A DNA stretch of 64,000 bases from Streptomyces cyanogenus (lineage in GTDB: Bacteria > Actinomycetota > Actinomycetes > Streptomycetales > Streptomycetaceae): contig NZ_CP071839.1 in the NCBI RefSeq assembly GCF_017526105.1, positions 3,583,501 to 3,647,500 on the forward strand, in the 5' to 3' direction. Positions 26,155 to 35,900 of this stretch are shown piece after piece. The notes under the pieces were generated by a model. That model ran no database searches. It was not told the origin of the DNA and worked only from the letters and a program-made list of their open reading frames with translations. Position numbers and translations under genes: made by a program. How positions within the stretch are numbered: the stretch's first letter is position 1; every line of letters starts with the position of its first letter.

Positions 26155-27088
26155 GCACAGCGAGAAGATCCCCACCGTCATCGCGGACGACGTCGACATC
26201 GTCTACCGGGTCAACGGCACCGGCGCCGGACGCGGCTCCGCCACCGCCGCCCTCAACCGCATCCTGCGCCGCAAGCAGACCGAGAAGGCGGCCGGCGTGC
26301 GCCGGGTCCACGCGGTGAAGAAGGTGTCGTTCGTCGCCTACCGGGGTGAGGCGATCGGGCTCATCGGCACCAACGGCTCCGGCAAGTCCACGCTGCTCAA
26401 GGCGGTCGCCGGCCTCCTCCCGGTGGAGAGCGGGCACATCTTCACCGACGGCCAGCCCTCCCTGCTGGGCGTCAACGCGGCCCTGATGAACGACCTCACG
26501 GGCGAGCGGAACATCCACCTCGGCGGTCTCGCCATGGGCATGTCCCGGGAGCAGATCAGGGAGCGCTACCAGGAGATCGTCGACTTCTCCGGGATCAACG
26601 AGAAGGGCGACTTCATCACCCTGCCGATGCGCACGTACTCCTCCGGCATGGCCGCCAGGCTGCGCTTCTCCATCGCCGCCGCCAAGGACCACGACGTCCT
26701 GCTGATCGACGAGGCGCTGGCCACCGGCGACCGCTCCTTCCAGAAGCGCTCCGAGGCCCGGATCCGCGAGCTGCGGCAGCACGCGGGCACGGTCTTCCTG
26801 GTCAGCCACAACAACAAGTCGATCCGCGACACCTGCGAGCGGGTGCTGTGGCTGGAGCGCGGCGAGCTGCGCATGGACGGGCCGACCGAAGAGGTCATGA
26901 AGGAGTACGAGGCCTTCACCGGCGACAAGAAGCCGGCCCCCCGCAAGCCCGCGGCCAGGACTCCGGAGCAGAAGAAACCGGAGCCGAAGGCCAACGACCC
27001 GAAAGGGGAAGTGAAGAACACGAAGGCGGACGGAGCGAAAGCGGACGCATCGCAACCCGACGCACCGAAAGTGCCTCTTCCTTCCTGA
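26147..27088 (+). CDS. Polysaccharide/teichoic-acid exporter ATPase (TagH-like)
   Basis: A 313-residue ABC ATPase. Walker A GTNGSGKST (74-82), signature YSSGMAARLRFS with Walker B VLLIDEALATGD, and the H-loop in LVSHNNKS. The N-terminal region before Walker A is typical of the TagH/Wzt group. A Lys/Ala/Pro-rich tail of about 45 residues (from about 265) replaces the carbohydrate-binding domain of long Wzt proteins. GAGGAG lies upstream of GTG 26147 inside the permease gene, so translation is coupled. It powers export of the polymer built by the neighbouring enzymes. Confidence 0.92.
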   Translation: MAEHSEKIPTVIADDVDIVYRVNGTGAGRGSATAALNRILRRKQTEKAAGVRRVHAVKKVSFVAYRGEAIGLIGTNGSGKSTLLKAVAGLLPVESGHIFTDGQPSLLGVNAALMNDLTGERNIHLGGLAMGMSREQIRERYQEIVDFSGINEKGDFITLPMRTYSSGMAARLRFSIAAAKDHDVLLIDEALATGDRSFQKRSEARIRELRQHAGTVFLVSHNNKSIRDTCERVLWLERGELRMDGPTEEVMKEYEAFTGDKKPAPRKPAARTPEQKKPEPKANDPKGEVKNTKADGAKADASQPDAPKVPLPS

Positions 27089-27190
27089 GCCCTCTCTTAC
27101 GCCGGGTGCCGTCATCCCTTTCATCCTCTTAGTGACAGTATGTTATGAAGGGGTACGCCCGGAGACATCAAGCCGAAGGAGTCCACTGCG

Positions 27191-29407
27191 ATGCCCCAGT
27201 TGAGTGTGATCGTCTACGGGTCGAACGCACAGGGGCATCTGACCGAGCTGCTGGACTCCCTGGAATCCCACCCCCTCACCGACGCCGAGGTGATCGTCGC
27301 CGCGGTCGGCGCGTGGGCGCGGGAGACGGCCGAGGCCCACGCCCCCGAGACGATCGTCGTCCCGCTGCCGGACGGCACCGGTGACGCGGAGGCCCGCGCG
27401 GCCGGCGCCGCCCGCGCCTCCGGCCGCTGGCTGCACTTCGTCCACGCCGAGGACGGCCTGCCGGCCGGCGCGCCCCGCCTGATCGCCGAGCGGACCACCG
27501 AACTGGACGCCGCGTCCACGGCTGCGGACACCCCCGTGGACGTCCTCCTCTTCGACCACGTCACCACCACCTGGCAGACCGCCGCCAGGCCCTCCCGCGA
27601 CGGCCGCCACCTCGCCGCCGTCGGCCGCGCGGCCCTGCCCCTGGACGAGGCCGCCGACCTGGTGCGGCTCACCCCGCTGCTCGGCAACCGCGCCCTGCGC
27701 GCCACGTTCTGGCAGGCCCACGAGGAGCAGCTGAACACCGACGACGAGCCCCGCGCCGCCCACACGGCCCTGCTGCTCGCCGGCCGCGTCGCCTGCCTGA
27801 ACCAGCCGGCGTACGAGCACCGGGTGCTGCGCCCCGAGAGCCAGCCGCCGCGCGCCCCCGAGGACCGGCTGCGGCTCATCGACCACTACGAGTCCCTGCT
27901 CGCGCTCACCAAGGACCGCCGCGCCCCCCGCACGGTGCTGTACGACCTGATGGTGCGCGACCTGGTGCGCACCTTCGCCCGCGAGGACCTGCCCGACCCG
28001 GTGGCCCGCGAGTTCTTCCGCCGCGCCTCCCTGGCCGCGGTCCGCTGGCGCCCCGAGGGCCACCGGCGCCCGGCGGGCCTGGAGGGCGTACGGCACGGGC
28101 TGCTGGAGGAGGGCGCCTACACCAAGTACCGCGCGTTCCAGGCGGCCAACCGCACCCGCCGCGCCGCCCGCAAGGCCGTGCGGACCCGCAAGCGGCGGAT
28201 GGGCGCCAAGGTCCGCGACCACCAGTACCAGCGCGCCCTGAGCCGCCCGGTCGACCCCCATCTCGCGGTCTTCGCCGCCTACTGGGAGCGCGGGGTGTCC
28301 TGCAACCCGGCCGCGATCGCCGCGAAGCTCGCCGAACTCGCCCCGCACATCCACCCGGTGTGGGTGGTGAACAAGGAGAACGCGGCCCTGCTGCCGCCCG
28401 GCACCGACCACGTGGTCCCCGGCACCCGCCGCTACTGGGAGACCCTGGCCACCGCCAAGTACCTGACGAACAACGTCAACTTCCCCAACGCGGTGGTCAA
28501 ACGCCCGGACGCGATCCACCTCCAGACCCACCACGGCACCCCGCTCAAGCGCATGGGCCTGGACCAGATGGACCACCCGGCCGCCGCCAAGGGCCTGGAC
28601 TTCGCCGCCCTGCTGGCCCGCATCGACAAGTGGGACTACAGCATCAGCGCCAACAGCCACTCCACCCGCATGTGGCAGCGCGCCTACCCGTCCCGCTACA
28701 CGTCCCTGGACTACGGCTATCCGCGCAACGACGTCTTCTACACGGCCACCGCGGCCGACGTCCGCGCCGCCCGCGACCGCCTCGGCATCCCGCCCGGGAA
28801 GACCGCCGTCCTCTACGCCCCCACCCACCGCGACTACGAGGCCGGCTTCACCCCGCGCCTCGACCTCGCCGCCCTCGCCGACCGCCTCGGCGAGAACACC
28901 GTCCTGCTGGTGCGCGCCCACTACTTCTACGGCGGCGCCGCCTCCCCGCTGACCGGCCTGCGCCGCTCCGGCCGGATCATCGACGTCTCCTCCTACGACC
29001 CCGTCGAGGAACTCTGCCTGGCCGCCGACGCGCTGGTCACGGACTACTCCTCGATCATGTTCGACTACGCCAACCTGGACCGCCCGATCGTGATCTATGC
29101 CGACGACTGGGAGACGTACCGGACCACCCGGGGCGTCTACTTCGACCTGATGACCGACCACCCCGGCCAGGTCGCCCGCACCCAGGAGGAACTCGCGGAG
29201 ATCTTCGTCTCCGGTGCCTGGCGCGACGACAGCGCGGCCAAGGCCCGGGCCGCGTTCCGGCGCCGGTTCTGCGAGTACGACGACGGACGCGCCGCCGAAC
29301 GGGTCGTACGCCGGGTGTTCCTGGACGAACCGGAAGACGCGCTGCCACCGGTGCTGCCCCTGGAGGACCGCACCCCCGCCCCGACGCCCGAGGAGGCCAC
29401 GGCATGA
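27191..29407 (+). CDS. TagF-like glycerophosphotransferase with degenerate GT2 domain (copy 4)
   Basis: 738 residues. The C-terminal TagF-like domain (about 350-700) is intact: QTHHGTPLKRMG, YGYPRNDVFY, LYAPTHRDY, LVRAHYFY, TDYSSIMFDYANLDRPIVIY. The N-terminal 230 residues still align with the GT2 domains of the other copies, but the nucleotide-sugar and metal motifs are gone: VDD is replaced by AAVG, DSDD reads HAED, and the YED and RRQG motifs are absent. It is therefore probably a pure polymerase or primase of the wall polymer with a relic GT2 domain. A good GAAGGAG precedes ATG 27191, and an AT-rich promoter patch lies at 27118-27150. The stop overlaps the next gene (ATGA). It sits directly downstream of the exporter genes. 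Confidence 0.88.
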   Translation: MPQLSVIVYGSNAQGHLTELLDSLESHPLTDAEVIVAAVGAWARETAEAHAPETIVVPLPDGTGDAEARAAGAARASGRWLHFVHAEDGLPAGAPRLIAERTTELDAASTAADTPVDVLLFDHVTTTWQTAARPSRDGRHLAAVGRAALPLDEAADLVRLTPLLGNRALRATFWQAHEEQLNTDDEPRAAHTALLLAGRVACLNQPAYEHRVLRPESQPPRAPEDRLRLIDHYESLLALTKDRRAPRTVLYDLMVRDLVRTFAREDLPDPVAREFFRRASLAAVRWRPEGHRRPAGLEGVRHGLLEEGAYTKYRAFQAANRTRRAARKAVRTRKRRMGAKVRDHQYQRALSRPVDPHLAVFAAYWERGVSCNPAAIAAKLAELAPHIHPVWVVNKENAALLPPGTDHVVPGTRRYWETLATAKYLTNNVNFPNAVVKRPDAIHLQTHHGTPLKRMGLDQMDHPAAAKGLDFAALLARIDKWDYSISANSHSTRMWQRAYPSRYTSLDYGYPRNDVFYTATAADVRAARDRLGIPPGKTAVLYAPTHRDYEAGFTPRLDLAALADRLGENTVLLVRAHYFYGGAASPLTGLRRSGRIIDVSSYDPVEELCLAADALVTDYSSIMFDYANLDRPIVIYADDWETYRTTRGVYFDLMTDHPGQVARTQEELAEIFVSGAWRDDSAAKARAAFRRRFCEYDDGRAAERVVRRVFLDEPEDALPPVLPLEDRTPAPTPEEATA

Positions 29408-31068
29408 CCATCCCCGACGTCACGGTCACGGTCATCGTCTTCAACGACGCGGCCCGTCTCCCGCGCGCGGTCGCCTCGCTGCGCGCCCAGACCCACGCGA
29501 ACATCGAGATCGTCATCAGCGACGACCACTCGACGGACGAGACGCCCGAGGTGGCCCGGGAGCTGGCGGCCCAGGACCACCGGATCCGCTACATCCGCCT
29601 GCCGGAGAACAGCGGCGGGTGCAGTGCCCCGCGCAACCGCGCCATCGAGATCGCCCGGGCGCCGTACCTGATGTTCCTCGACAGCGACGACGAACTCCCG
29701 CCGCGCGCGGTGGAGCTGCTGCTCGCCGCGCACCGCGAACGGGAGGTGGACTTCACCATGGGCGCGGTCCGCCGGGTCCGGGTGGACAACGGCCGCCGCA
29801 CGACGTGGATGCCGCACCTGGTCACCGAGCGCCGCACGGTGGAGGGCATCGAGCAGGACCCCCGGCTGCTCTTCGAGCACCTGTCGACCAGCAAGATGTA
29901 CGCCCGGGCCTTCCTCGACCGCCACCAGCTCCGCTTCCCCGAGGGCATCCACTACGAGGACCAGTTGTTCTCCGCGCAGGCGTACTGCCTGGCGAAGGCG
30001 TTCACGATCATCCCGGACCCGGTGTACGTCTGGTACATCGAGCCGTTCGCCGCCGCGGCCTCCGCCTCCATCTCCAACCAGCGGCACAAGATCTCCAACG
30101 TCCGCGACCGGGTCCACGTCCAGCGGCTGATCGACGACTTCCTGGTGAGCAGCGGGCACGCGGGGCTGCGGGAGGACAAGGACTACAAGTTCCTCAAGCA
30201 CGACTTCCGGATGTACGCGGGCGACCTGCCGTACCGGGACGAGGAGTGGCTGGCGGCCTTCGCGGACCTCATGACCCCCTACCTGGACACGCTCTCCCCC
30301 GACGCGTACGCCCGGCTGCCGCGCGCCGAACGGGTGGTGCTGGAGCTGCTGCGCGAAGGCCGCCTGGCCGAGGTCCGGATCGCCGCGCGCGGGCTGGGGC
30401 ACGCGGTGGCGCCGCGGCAGGTGACGACCGGCCCCGACGGCGTTCCCTACTGGGGCGACAGCGTCCCGTCGACGGACCGCGCCCGCCGCGAGCTGGACGT
30501 GTCCGAGCTGGAGCTGGACACCCGGCCGTTCCCCACCGCCCAGTTCCGCCACGAGATCACGGAACTGACGCCCGGCCCCGGCGCGTCCCTCCTCCTCGCG
30601 ATCCGCACCTACGACCCCGGCCTGCGGCTGCCCGTCGGGCCCCAGCGCGCGTCGCTGCTCCTGACTCCCGGCCGACGTCGCATGACGCTCCCCTTCCGCC
30701 TGGACCCGGTCAGCCCCGGCGTCTTCGAGGGCACGGTCCGGCTGGACCTGACCGCCGCGCCGGTCCCGCTGCACGGCTTCGCCGGCGTACGGCACCCCCT
30801 GGTCCGCCTGGACCAGCAGGGTCTGTCCAACTCGGCCGTTCTCCTAGCCCCGCTGGACTTCCCGACCCGCACCGCCCGCATCCCCTACCACTCCGGCGCG
30901 GCTCCCCACGACCTCACGATCGAACCGGAAGCCCGCAACCCCGGCCGCCTCCAGCTCCGCTGGACCCCCGTCGGCGTCGCCGCACACGTGACCCGCCCCC
31001 TGCTCCGGCGCCTGGCCCACCCCCGGCTCCGAAACGCCGCCCGACTGGCGGCGAGCGTCCTGAAGTAA
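29404..31068 (+). CDS. GT2 glycosyltransferase with C-terminal accessory domain (paralogue B)
   Basis: 554 residues. The GT2 domain (about 1-225) has VIVFNDA, SDDHSTDET, NSGGCSAPRN, FLDSDDE and YEDQLFS, all consistent with an active enzyme. A helical middle and a beta-rich C-terminal domain (about 390-540) follow. It is paralogous to the gene at 21628-23283 over its full length and lacks a TagF domain. ATG 29404 overlaps the copy 4 stop (ATGA), so the two are translationally coupled; together they give one TagF activity and one GT2 activity. This suggests they act as a pair on the same polymer. Confidence 0.86.
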   Translation: MTIPDVTVTVIVFNDAARLPRAVASLRAQTHANIEIVISDDHSTDETPEVARELAAQDHRIRYIRLPENSGGCSAPRNRAIEIARAPYLMFLDSDDELPPRAVELLLAAHREREVDFTMGAVRRVRVDNGRRTTWMPHLVTERRTVEGIEQDPRLLFEHLSTSKMYARAFLDRHQLRFPEGIHYEDQLFSAQAYCLAKAFTIIPDPVYVWYIEPFAAAASASISNQRHKISNVRDRVHVQRLIDDFLVSSGHAGLREDKDYKFLKHDFRMYAGDLPYRDEEWLAAFADLMTPYLDTLSPDAYARLPRAERVVLELLREGRLAEVRIAARGLGHAVAPRQVTTGPDGVPYWGDSVPSTDRARRELDVSELELDTRPFPTAQFRHEITELTPGPGASLLLAIRTYDPGLRLPVGPQRASLLLTPGRRRMTLPFRLDPVSPGVFEGTVRLDLTAAPVPLHGFAGVRHPLVRLDQQGLSNSAVLLAPLDFPTRTARIPYHSGAAPHDLTIEPEARNPGRLQLRWTPVGVAAHVTRPLLRRLAHPRLRNAARLAASVLK

Positions 31069-31167
31069 GAAGCCGGGCCGCCCTTCGGCACGCCGGGGCC
31101 TGCGCCTGCTCGTTGCCGCCCTGGGCGACAACGAGTGGGCGCGGGCGGCACGGGTGGGTGCGGGCGG

Positions 31168-31185
31168 CACCGGCCGGCGCCGGTG
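31168..31185. terminator. Short hairpin between convergent genes
   Basis: A 7-bp stem CACCGGC/GCCGGTG with loop CGGC, between the convergent GT2 gene and the membrane protein gene. Probably a weak bidirectional terminator. Confidence 0.45.
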
Positions 31186-31206
31186 AGCGGGCCCGCCCCG
31201 TACGGC

Positions 31207-32718
31207 TCAGGGGAGCACTCGGTACAGGGTCTGGTCGCCCGGGCCCGCGGCCGCCTTCCGGAGCCACGGTGCCGGACTGCCTCCGACGACCCACTTCACG
31301 CCGTACTCCCGCAGAATCCGCCGCCGTTCCGCGACCCCCGTCCCCGCCGAGAAGTACCGCTCGACCGCCGTCTCCCGCCGCCCCGCGTCCGGGAGGAACA
31401 CGTCCGGGTACCCCGGCGCCACGGTGTACGGCCCGTACGCGGGGATCTGCCGGGCCGGGAACGTACGGGCCATCACCACGTCCCCGTACTTCACTCCGGC
31501 CCGCATGATCCACTGGTAACCCACCCACGGCGTCCGGTACTTCTCGGCGACCGCCCGGGGCAGCGCCTCCTGGTCCACCACGTACCCGAGCGTCCCGGCC
31601 TGCGTCCACGCCCCCACCGCCAGCGCGGCGAGCAGCACACAGGCCCACCCGCGGCGCACCGCCCGCCGCCCCGCCGACACCGCCTCCAGCGCGGCCGCGA
31701 GCTGCGCCGGGACGAGGGCGGCCGGCAGGGCGCGGCCCCAGGAGTAGTGCCCGGTCAGGCCCCCCGCCGCGAACATCAGCGCGCCGAGGAGGAAGAACAG
31801 GACCAGCGGGTCCCGGTGGTCCCGCCGCCAGCGCAGGCCCAGCGCCACCACCCCGAGCAGCACGAGCCCGAACCGCCCGGCCAGGTCCTGGTAGAGCGGC
31901 TGGTGGATGGCCTCCAGGTCCGCACCGACGGAGAACAGGGCGAAGAAGTCGTAGTACGGCCAGAGCCACAGCACCAGCAGGCCCGGAGCCAGCCCGGCAC
32001 CGAGCCGGAGCAGCACCCCGCGCGCCGGCTTCGCCGCGAGCACCGTGGCCAGTCCGCCCAAGGACGCCACGACCCCGGTGAACTGATGGCACAGCAGGAT
32101 CAGCGCCCACAGCACCCCCAGCCCCGGCCACATCCCCCACCCGGCCTCCGAGCGCAGCGCCCGGGTCAGCCAGGCCCAGAAGTGGAAGCTGAGCCCGAGC
32201 GCGAACGCGCTGGGGTACGCCATCGTCAGCGCAAGGGAGTTCAGCCCCAGGAAGCCGCTCCAGTTGAACAGCACCGGCCCCCAGAGCAGCAGCAGGCTCA
32301 GCAGGGCCAGGGCGGGAGCGGCGCGATGGGCGCTGAACGTGCGCACGTACCGGAAGACCCCGGTCACCAGCACCGCCAGCCCGGCGAGCGCGGCCAGCCG
32401 CAGCACCACGAAGACGGAGAGGCCCGTCAGCTTGGCGACGACTCCGAGCAGCAGCATCCACGGCGAGTAGTACGGGCTCGACGTGTCGGCGTCGACCAGC
32501 GGGTTGCCGGGGTGCAGCAGGCTGTGCCGCAGGCGCTGGACGGTGGCCGCGTGCATGCCCAGGTCGCCCGCCCACGGCAGGCGGACGACGACCAGGAGCA
32601 GCAGGACCAGGACCAGCGCGGCGGCGAGCTGCGGCAGCGTCCGGCCGGCGCGCGAGGCGGAGCCGCTCGGCGATGCCGTGGGGCTCACCGGTTCGGTGTC
32701 TGACGGCGCGGTGTGCAC
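31207..32718 (-). CDS. Multi-pass membrane protein, GT-C-like, function unknown
   Basis: About 503 residues with ten or more hydrophobic helices, an early external loop with MHAATVQRL and DADTSSPYYSPW, and a soluble C-terminus (about 410-503). The layout resembles membrane glycosyltransferases of the GT-C fold, and the location beside wall-polymer genes agrees, but I recognise no diagnostic family motif. The GTG at 32718 is chosen for AGGG about eight bases upstream. An in-frame ATG at 32901 would add a repeat-encoded Gly/Ser/Pro stretch, but it lies in the gdh terminator hairpin, so I reject it. A 12-bp tandem array lies just upstream of the chosen start. Confidence 0.65.
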   Translation of the reverse strand: MHTAPSDTEPVSPTASPSGSASRAGRTLPQLAAALVLVLLLLVVVRLPWAGDLGMHAATVQRLRHSLLHPGNPLVDADTSSPYYSPWMLLLGVVAKLTGLSVFVVLRLAALAGLAVLVTGVFRYVRTFSAHRAAPALALLSLLLLWGPVLFNWSGFLGLNSLALTMAYPSAFALGLSFHFWAWLTRALRSEAGWGMWPGLGVLWALILLCHQFTGVVASLGGLATVLAAKPARGVLLRLGAGLAPGLLVLWLWPYYDFFALFSVGADLEAIHQPLYQDLAGRFGLVLLGVVALGLRWRRDHRDPLVLFFLLGALMFAAGGLTGHYSWGRALPAALVPAQLAAALEAVSAGRRAVRRGWACVLLAALAVGAWTQAGTLGYVVDQEALPRAVAEKYRTPWVGYQWIMRAGVKYGDVVMARTFPARQIPAYGPYTVAPGYPDVFLPDAGRRETAVERYFSAGTGVAERRRILREYGVKWVVGGSPAPWLRKAAAGPGDQTLYRVLP

Positions 32719-32794
32719 ACCGCCGACCCTATCCGAAGCCCCGCGAATAGCAGGAAAGGGTAAATTCACCGCGGGTTTCCGGCGGGATGTCGGC

Positions 32795-32878
32795 AAGAAA
32801 CCGGCCAGAAGGCCGGACGGAGAACCGGACAGAAGACCGGCCGCAGAACCGGTCGGCGAACCGGTCGGCGAACCCGTC
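32795..32878. repeat. Seven-copy degenerate 12-bp tandem array
   Basis: Seven consecutive 12-bp units sharing GAACCGGNC (first AAGAAACCGGCC, then AGAAGGCCGGAC, GGAGAACCGGAC, AGAAGACCGGCC, GCAGAACCGGTC, GGCGAACCGGTC, GGCGAACCCGTC). It lies between the gdh terminator and the start of the membrane protein gene, in the latter's promoter region. Confidence 0.85.
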
Positions 32879-32881
32879 GGA

Positions 32882-32922
32882 ACGACGGGCGCCCCCGGCA
32901 CACTGCCGGGGGCGCCCGTCGT
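32882..32922 (-). terminator. Strong terminator of the NAD-glutamate dehydrogenase gene
   Basis: A perfect 19-bp stem with loop CAC (stem half ACGACGGGCGCCCCCGGCA), starting nine bases after the gdh stop codon on the minus strand. The symmetry may let it stop transcripts on both strands. Confidence 0.9.
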
Positions 32923-32931
32923 GTCGTACGC

Positions 32932-35900
32932 CTACGAGTGCGTGCGCAGCAGCGTCCGCATCGTCCGCATCGCCACCGACAGGTTGGCGAGGTCGAAGGA
33001 GTCGGAGCTGCGGATCTCGTCCAGCGTGGTGCGGGCCCGGCTCAGGATCGCGGCGTTCTTCTGCTCCCAGGCCTTGAAGCGCTGCTCGGGCGTCGAGGTG
33101 CCGTTCCCGACGGCCAGGACGTCCGCGGTGAGCGCCGCGTGGGCCGCGTACAGGTCCTCGCGGATGGAGGCGCGGGCCATGGACTGCCAGCGGTCGGCAC
33201 GGGGCAGCTCGATGATGCGGTCCATCAGCTGGGTGATGTTCAGCCGGTCGGCGAGGTCGTAGTAGATCTCGGCGACGTCCAGCGGCTCCTTGCCCGTGCG
33301 GTCGGCCACCGACACGATGTCGAGCGCCGGGAAGGCGGAGGAGAACCCGGCCACGCGGGTGGCGAGTTCGTCCGGGACGCCGGCCGCGGACAGCTCGTCG
33401 TACACGTGCTGGTACCACTCCAGGTCCGCGCCGCGCAGCAGCTTCGGCAGCTCCTGCCAGACCCGCTCCACCCGGTCGGCGAAGAACTCGACCGTCTCGG
33501 CGAGCTGCAGCGGCTGCGGCCGGTTGTTGAGCAGCCAGCGGGTGCCGCGCTCGACCAGGCGGCGCGAGTGCAGCCGGATCCGCGTCTGGACGACCGCGTC
33601 GACCTTGTTGTCCAGCGCCTCCACCGCGTCCCACACCGGCGCGGAGCAGAAGATCGCGCGGGCCGCGGTCTGGGCGCGGACGATCTCCTCCAGGGAGGCC
33701 CCGGTCTCCTCGCGCAGCCGGTGCAGATAGGTCGTACCACCCGTGTTGACCGTGTCGTTGACCAGCACGGTCGTGGTGATCTCGCGGCGCAGCGGGTGGT
33801 TGTCGATCGCCTCGGCGAACCGCTCGCGCAGCGCCGTCGGGAAGTAGGCGTGCAGCAGACCGCGCAGGTACGGGTCGTCCGGCAGCGAGGTGTGCAGCAG
33901 CTCCTCGGCCACCGTGATCTTCGTGTACGCCAGCACGACGGCCGTCTCCGGGCCGGTCAGCCCCTGGCCGCCGGCGAGGCGCTCGCGGATCTGCCGGTCG
34001 GTGGGCAGGAACTCCAGCGCCCGGTCCAGGTGGCCCTCGCGCACCAGGTGGCGGATGAACCGCTGCTGGGCGTGGAGCATGTCCTTGGCCTGGAACAGGG
34101 CGTTGGCCAGGGCGGTGTTCTGCGCGTAGTTGTTGCGCAGGACCAGGGCGCCGACCTCGTCGGTCATCTCGGCGAGCAGCTTGTTGCGCTGCTTGACGGT
34201 CATGTCGCCGTCCGCGACCAGGCCGTTCAGCAGGATCTTGATGTTCACCTCGTGGTCGGAGGTGTCCACGCCGGCGCTGTTGTCGATCGCGTCCGTGTTG
34301 ATCTTGCCGCCGAGCATGGCGAACTCGATCCGGCCGAGCTGGGTCAGGCCGAGGTTGCCGCCCTCGCCGACGACCTTCACCCGCAGGTCCCTGCCGTCGA
34401 CGCGGATCGCGTCGTTGGCCTTGTCGCCGACGTCGGCGTTCGACTCCACCGACGACTTCACGTACGTGCCGATGCCGCCGTTCCACAGCAGGTCCACCGG
34501 CGCCTTGAGGATCGCCTTCATCAGGTCCGCCGGGGTCATCTTGGCGACCTTGTCCTCGATGCCGAGGGCCTCGCGGATGTGGCTGTTGAGCGGGATCGCC
34601 TTGGCGGTGCGCGGGAAGATCCCGCCGCCCGCGGACAGCAGCTCGGTGTCGTAGTCGGCCCAGCTGGAGCGGGGCAGCTCGAACAGGCGGCGGCGCTCGG
34701 CGTAGGAGGTGGCCGCGTCCGGGTTCGGGTCGATGAAGATGTGCCGGTGGTCGAAGGCGGCGACCAGGCGGATGTGCTCGGACAGCAGCATGCCGTTGCC
34801 GAACACGTCACCGGACATGTCACCGATGCCGACGACCGTGAAGTCCTCGGTCTGCGTGTCCACGCCCAGCTCACGGAAGTGCCGCTTCACGGACTCCCAG
34901 GCGCCGCGCGCGGTGATGCCCATGCCCTTGTGGTCGTAGCCGGCCGAGCCGCCGGAGGCGAAGGCGTCGCCGAGCCAGAAGTTGTAGGTGTTCGCGACCT
35001 CGTTGGCGATGTCCGAGAAGGTCGCGGTGCCCTTGTCGGCGGCCACCACCAGGTAGGTGTCGTCCCCGTCGTGCCGGACCACGTCCTGCGGCGGCACGAC
35101 CTCGCCGGCCACCATGTTGTCGGTGATGTCCAGCAGCGCCGAGATGAACGTCCTGTAGCTGGCGATGCCCTCGGCCAGCCAGGCGTCGCGGTCCACGCTC
35201 GGGTCGGGCAGCTGCTTGGCGACGAAGCCGCCCTTGGCGCCGACCGGCACGATGACGGTGTTCTTCACCATCTGCGCCTTGACCAGGCCGAGGATCTCGG
35301 TACGGAAGTCCTCACGCCGGTCGGACCAGCGCAGACCGCCGCGCGCGACCTTGCCGAAGCGCAGGTGCACGCCCTCCACCCGCGGCGAGTACACCCAGAT
35401 CTCGTACGCCGGGCGCGGCGCGGGCAGGTCCGGGATGGCCTGCGGGTCGAACTTCATGGAGACGTAGTCGTGCGGCTTGCCGCCGAGCGCCTCCTGGAAG
35501 AAGTTCGTGCGCAGGGTCGCCTTGATGACGGTCAGGAAGGAGCGCAGGATGCGGTCCTCGTCCAGGCTGGCCACCTGCTCCAGGGCCGCGTCCAGCTCCT
35601 CCAGCAGGGCGTCGGTGATCTCCAGCCCGGCCTTCTGCCGCTCCGGGGACATCCGCGCCTCGAACAGGGAGACGAGGAGCCGGGTGGTGTGGACGTTGTT
35701 GCGGAGGGTGTCCTCCATGTAGTCCTGCGAGAACGTCGAGCCGGCCTGCCGCAGGTACTTGGCGTAGGCGCGCAGCACCATCGCCTGCCGCCAGGTCAGC
35801 CCGGCGCTCAGCACGAGGGCGTTGAAGCCGTCGTTCTCGGCCTTGCCCGTCCAGGTCGCGGCGAACGCGTCCTGGAACCGCTCGCGGGCGTCGTCGCCCA

